From Xanthobacteraceae bacterium (GTDB lineage: Bacteria > Pseudomonadota > Alphaproteobacteria > Rhizobiales > Xanthobacteraceae): 8,411 bases of DNA. This document shows, piece after piece, positions 6,470-8,411 of the stretch. How positions within the stretch are numbered: the stretch's first letter is position 1; the number at the start of each line of letters is the position of its first letter. The notes below the pieces were generated by a model. It did not search any database and was not told the DNA's origin. It was given only the letters and a program-made list of their open reading frames with translations. The translations under genes were made by a program, and so were the position numbers. Location of the stretch: contig JASHRR010001041.1 in the NCBI GenBank assembly GCA_030037185.1, positions 1 through 8,411 of the forward strand. Reading direction: 5' to 3'.

Positions 6470-7468
6470 ATGGCTACCCCTGAGAGCTCCGTCGCCGAGC
6501 GCATGAGGCCTGTCGCGGCCGGAGCACCCGTGGTCGGCGCCTGTTTCGTTGGGTCCACCGCGGTGTTCGTGCTGGGCGACGAAGCGTTGCTGCTGGTAAG
6601 CGAGAGCGGCGATCCTGTGCGCGTTGTGGTTCACGCCGGTGCCATCCTGGCAGCCGCAAACGACGGCGAACGTATCGTCACCGGCGGCGACGACGGCAAG
6701 GTGGTGGCAACGAAAGTCGACACCGCAACAGCGACGATCGCCACCGATCCCGACCATCGCTGGATCGACCACGTAGCCATAGCGCCCGACGGCACGGTCG
6801 CCTGGTCGGTCGGAAAAGTTGCGTTCGTGCAATCGCGCAAGGGCGAGCCGCGCCGGCTCGAAGCGCCGTCGACGGTGGGCGGGCTTGCCTTCGCGCCCAA
6901 GGGGCGGCGGCTGGCGATCGCCCATTACAATGGGGCGACGTTGTGGTTTCCCAACGCAGCCGCGGCGCCCGAGCGCCTGGAGTGGAAGGGATCTCACGTC
7001 GGCATCACCTTCAGCCCCGACGGACGCTATCTCGTCACGGCCATGCAGGAACCGGCGCTTCACGGCTGGCGGCTGACTGACGGCAAGCACATGCGCATGT
7101 CCGGCTACTCCAGCAAGGTGCAGGCAATGGCGTGGACCGCCGACGGCAATGGGCTCGCAACGTCGGGAGCGCCGCAACTCATCGTCTGGCCGTTCCACGG
7201 CAAGGACGGGCCGATGGGAAAGGAGCCGCTGGTGCTTGCCGCGGGCGAGCATCAGGTCAGCGCCGTGGCTTGCCATCCGCAAAGGGATGTGATCGCGGCC
7301 GGCTACGAGGACGGCCTGGTGGTTCTCGTGCGCGCGAAGGACGGCGCCGAGGTTCTGGCCCGTCGTCCCGGCGGATCGCCCATTTCTGCTCTGGCGTGGA
7401 ATGCGAGCGGCACCGCGCTGGCCTTCGGGACCGAACAGGGCGAAGCGGGCGTTGCCGATCTGTCTTGA
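6470..7468 (+). CDS. WD40-type beta-propeller protein
   Basis: A 332-residue protein built of about eight repeats resembling WD40 blades. Typical blade cores are ILAAANDGERIVTGGDDGKV, GGLAFAPKGRRLAIAHYNG, GITFSPDGRYLVTA, AMAWTADGNGLATSG, AVACHPQRDVIAAGYEDG and ALAWNASGTALAFG. The repeats start near residues 20, 55, 97, 133, 173, 214, 260 and 302. Many lack the WD dipeptide, as is common in bacterial members. No signal peptide, membrane segment or enzymatic domain is visible, so it is probably a cytoplasmic scaffold. ATG 6470 was chosen. An in-frame GTG at 6461 would add three residues, and a TTG at 6404 lies inside the GTPase gene. It begins 46 bases after the GTPase stop with no evident promoter between, so an operon is likely. 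It may be a partner or client adaptor for the metal GTPase; that is inference from position only. Confidence 0.85.
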   Translation: MATPESSVAERMRPVAAGAPVVGACFVGSTAVFVLGDEALLLVSESGDPVRVVVHAGAILAAANDGERIVTGGDDGKVVATKVDTATATIATDPDHRWIDHVAIAPDGTVAWSVGKVAFVQSRKGEPRRLEAPSTVGGLAFAPKGRRLAIAHYNGATLWFPNAAAAPERLEWKGSHVGITFSPDGRYLVTAMQEPALHGWRLTDGKHMRMSGYSSKVQAMAWTADGNGLATSGAPQLIVWPFHGKDGPMGKEPLVLAAGEHQVSAVACHPQRDVIAAGYEDGLVVLVRAKDGAEVLARRPGGSPISALAWNASGTALAFGTEQGEAGVADLS

Positions 7469-7469
7469 T

Positions 7470-7483
7470 CCGGCAGATGCCGG
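7470..7483 (+). terminator. Weak hairpin after the WD40 gene
   Basis: CCGGC-AGAT-GCCGG forms a five-pair GC stem with a four-base loop, one base after the stop codon. A second small GC stem (GGCGG-CCA-CCGCC, 7488-7500) follows. Neither has a T-run, so this is not a classical intrinsic terminator. It may only stabilise the mRNA end. Confidence 0.25.
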
Positions 7484-7642
7484 AGGTGGCGGCCACCGCC
7501 CCGGTGCTGATGGGCGGGCCGGATCGGCTGGCCGCGGTCGGTCGGGGAATTGCGTCAGCACCGGGTCGGACAGGCTCGCAAAGCGCGACGTGCCCCGCCA
7601 TGGATGCGGAACCCGAATTTCAAAAGTGGCGAACTTTATTGC

Positions 7643-8411
7643 TCAGGTCACCAGCACGTTGCGGAACTGCCACGGATCGGCCGGATCGATGTTCTCGGGA
7701 AACAGCCCCGGCCGCTCCGTCAGCGGCGTCCAATCCGTGTAGGTGCCGATGACGGGGCCGAGGTAGGGTCGCTGGATTTCAAGGCAGCGGCGGAAATCCA
7801 TTTCGTCGGCTTCGACAATGCCGCGGTCCGGATTTTCCAACGCCCACACCATGCCGGCGAGCACCGCGGAAGTGACCTGCAGCCCGGTGGCGTTCTGGTA
7901 AGGAGCGAGCTTGCGCGTCTCCTCCACGGAAAGTTGGGAGCCGTACCAATAGGCGTTGTTGGCATGGCCGTAGAGGAGGACTCCGAGCTCGTCGATGCCG
8001 TCGACGATTTCGTGCTCATCGAGGATGTGATGGCTGTCCTGGATGACGCCGGCGCGACCAAACAATTCATGCAGCGAGAGCACCGCGTCGTTGCACGGGT
8101 GGTAGGCATAGTGGCAGGTCGGCCGGTAGACGACACGGCCGGCCTCGCGCACCGTGAAGTAGTCGGCGATCGAGATCGATTCGTTGTGGGTGACCAGGAA
8201 CCCATATTGCGCCCGCGGCGTCGGCGTCCATGACCGCACACGGGTGTTGGCGCCGGGCTGCAGCAGGTAGATGGCCGCACCGCATCCGGTGGCGTGACGC
8301 CGGCCGTTATCCGGCATCCACTTCTCGTGGGTACCCCAGCCGAGCTCCGCCGGCTGCATGCCCTCCGACAGAAAGCCCTCGACCGACCAGGTGTTGACGA
8401 AGACGTTCGAC
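7643..8411 (-). CDS. hss: Homospermidine synthase, C-terminal part (5' end beyond window)
   Basis: This enzyme uses NAD+ to join putrescine units (or putrescine and spermidine) into homospermidine, a polyamine common in Hyphomicrobiales. The minus-strand frame is open from the window edge to TGA at 7645-7643, giving 256 complete codons. Bacterial HSS is about 477 residues, so roughly the N-terminal 220, including the NAD-binding Rossmann part, are missing. The visible part is very close, by memory, to the Blastochloris viridis enzyme: NTWSVEGFLSEGMQPAELG, HEKWMPDNGRRH, FLVTHNESISIADY, HCNDAV-like HPCNDAVLSLHE, and NATGLQVTSAVLAGMVWALE. Residues equivalent to its active-site W229, E237 and H296 are at 8389-8387, 8365-8363 and 8188-8186. 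An internal ATG at 8359 is not the start, because conserved sequence continues upstream in frame. The gene converges on the WD40 gene with a 174-base gap. Confidence 0.96.
   Translation of the reverse strand, partial: SNVFVNTWSVEGFLSEGMQPAELGWGTHEKWMPDNGRRHATGCGAAIYLLQPGANTRVRSWTPTPRAQYGFLVTHNESISIADYFTVREAGRVVYRPTCHYAYHPCNDAVLSLHELFGRAGVIQDSHHILDEHEIVDGIDELGVLLYGHANNAYWYGSQLSVEETRKLAPYQNATGLQVTSAVLAGMVWALENPDRGIVEADEMDFRRCLEIQRPYLGPVIGTYTDWTPLTERPGLFPENIDPADPWQFRNVLVT

Noticed and set aside
5356..7561. Minus-strand ORFs of 400 and 399 codons
   Set aside because: They are antisense to the COG0523 GTPase and the WD40 gene. The Val/His-rich tract in one merely mirrors the His-rich loop.
7643..8359. 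Treating ATG 8359 as the start of a 238-residue protein
   Set aside because: Conserved homospermidine synthase sequence (NTWSVEGFLSEG) continues upstream in frame to the window edge, so the ATG is internal.

Overview
The window looks like ordinary, GC-rich chromosome from an alphaproteobacterium of the Hyphomicrobiales (Rhizobiales) type. The strongest clue is the partial homospermidine synthase at the right edge. It closely resembles, from memory, the crystallised enzyme of Blastochloris viridis, so a relative of Blastochloris or Rhodoplanes is plausible. No tRNA, rRNA, CRISPR array, insertion sequence or phage gene was seen. Coding is dense, and no gene-free stretch exceeds 300 bases.

Left part (1-3841): leuS (leucyl-tRNA synthetase) runs leftwards off the window and lacks only its last few dozen codons. 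A 122-base spacer separates it from a divergent yggS-type gene (PLP-binding homeostasis protein). That gene converges, with 26 bases between stops, on a short leftward gene for a YkuD-fold L,D-transpeptidase without a visible signal peptide.

Middle (3842-5112): a rightward two-gene unit encodes an OmpR/PhoB-type response regulator and, 13 bases later, a small stand-alone cyclic-nucleotide-binding-fold protein. The latter has lost the arginine that normally holds the nucleotide phosphate. No histidine kinase lies beside them. The spacer in front holds three TTGYGC hexamers and a 10-base palindrome that may be regulatory.

Right part (5113-7468): a 270-base leader carries a possible promoter, a 12-base perfect palindrome and a possible 24-codon leader ORF. 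It precedes a COG0523 (CobW/ZigA-type) G3E GTPase with a CICC motif and a 12-histidine loop. A WD40-type beta-propeller protein follows 46 bases later. The pair looks like a metal-handling unit with a propeller partner of unknown role, and is the least explained part of the window.

Right edge (7469-8411): a 174-base convergent gap holds a small hairpin after the propeller gene. Then comes the C-terminal half of homospermidine synthase on the minus strand, entering from beyond the window.

Most genes are core housekeeping (translation, PLP balance, cell wall, polyamine). The two points deserving attention are the kinase-less regulator plus degenerate cNMP-domain pair, and the GTPase plus propeller pair with its structured leader.
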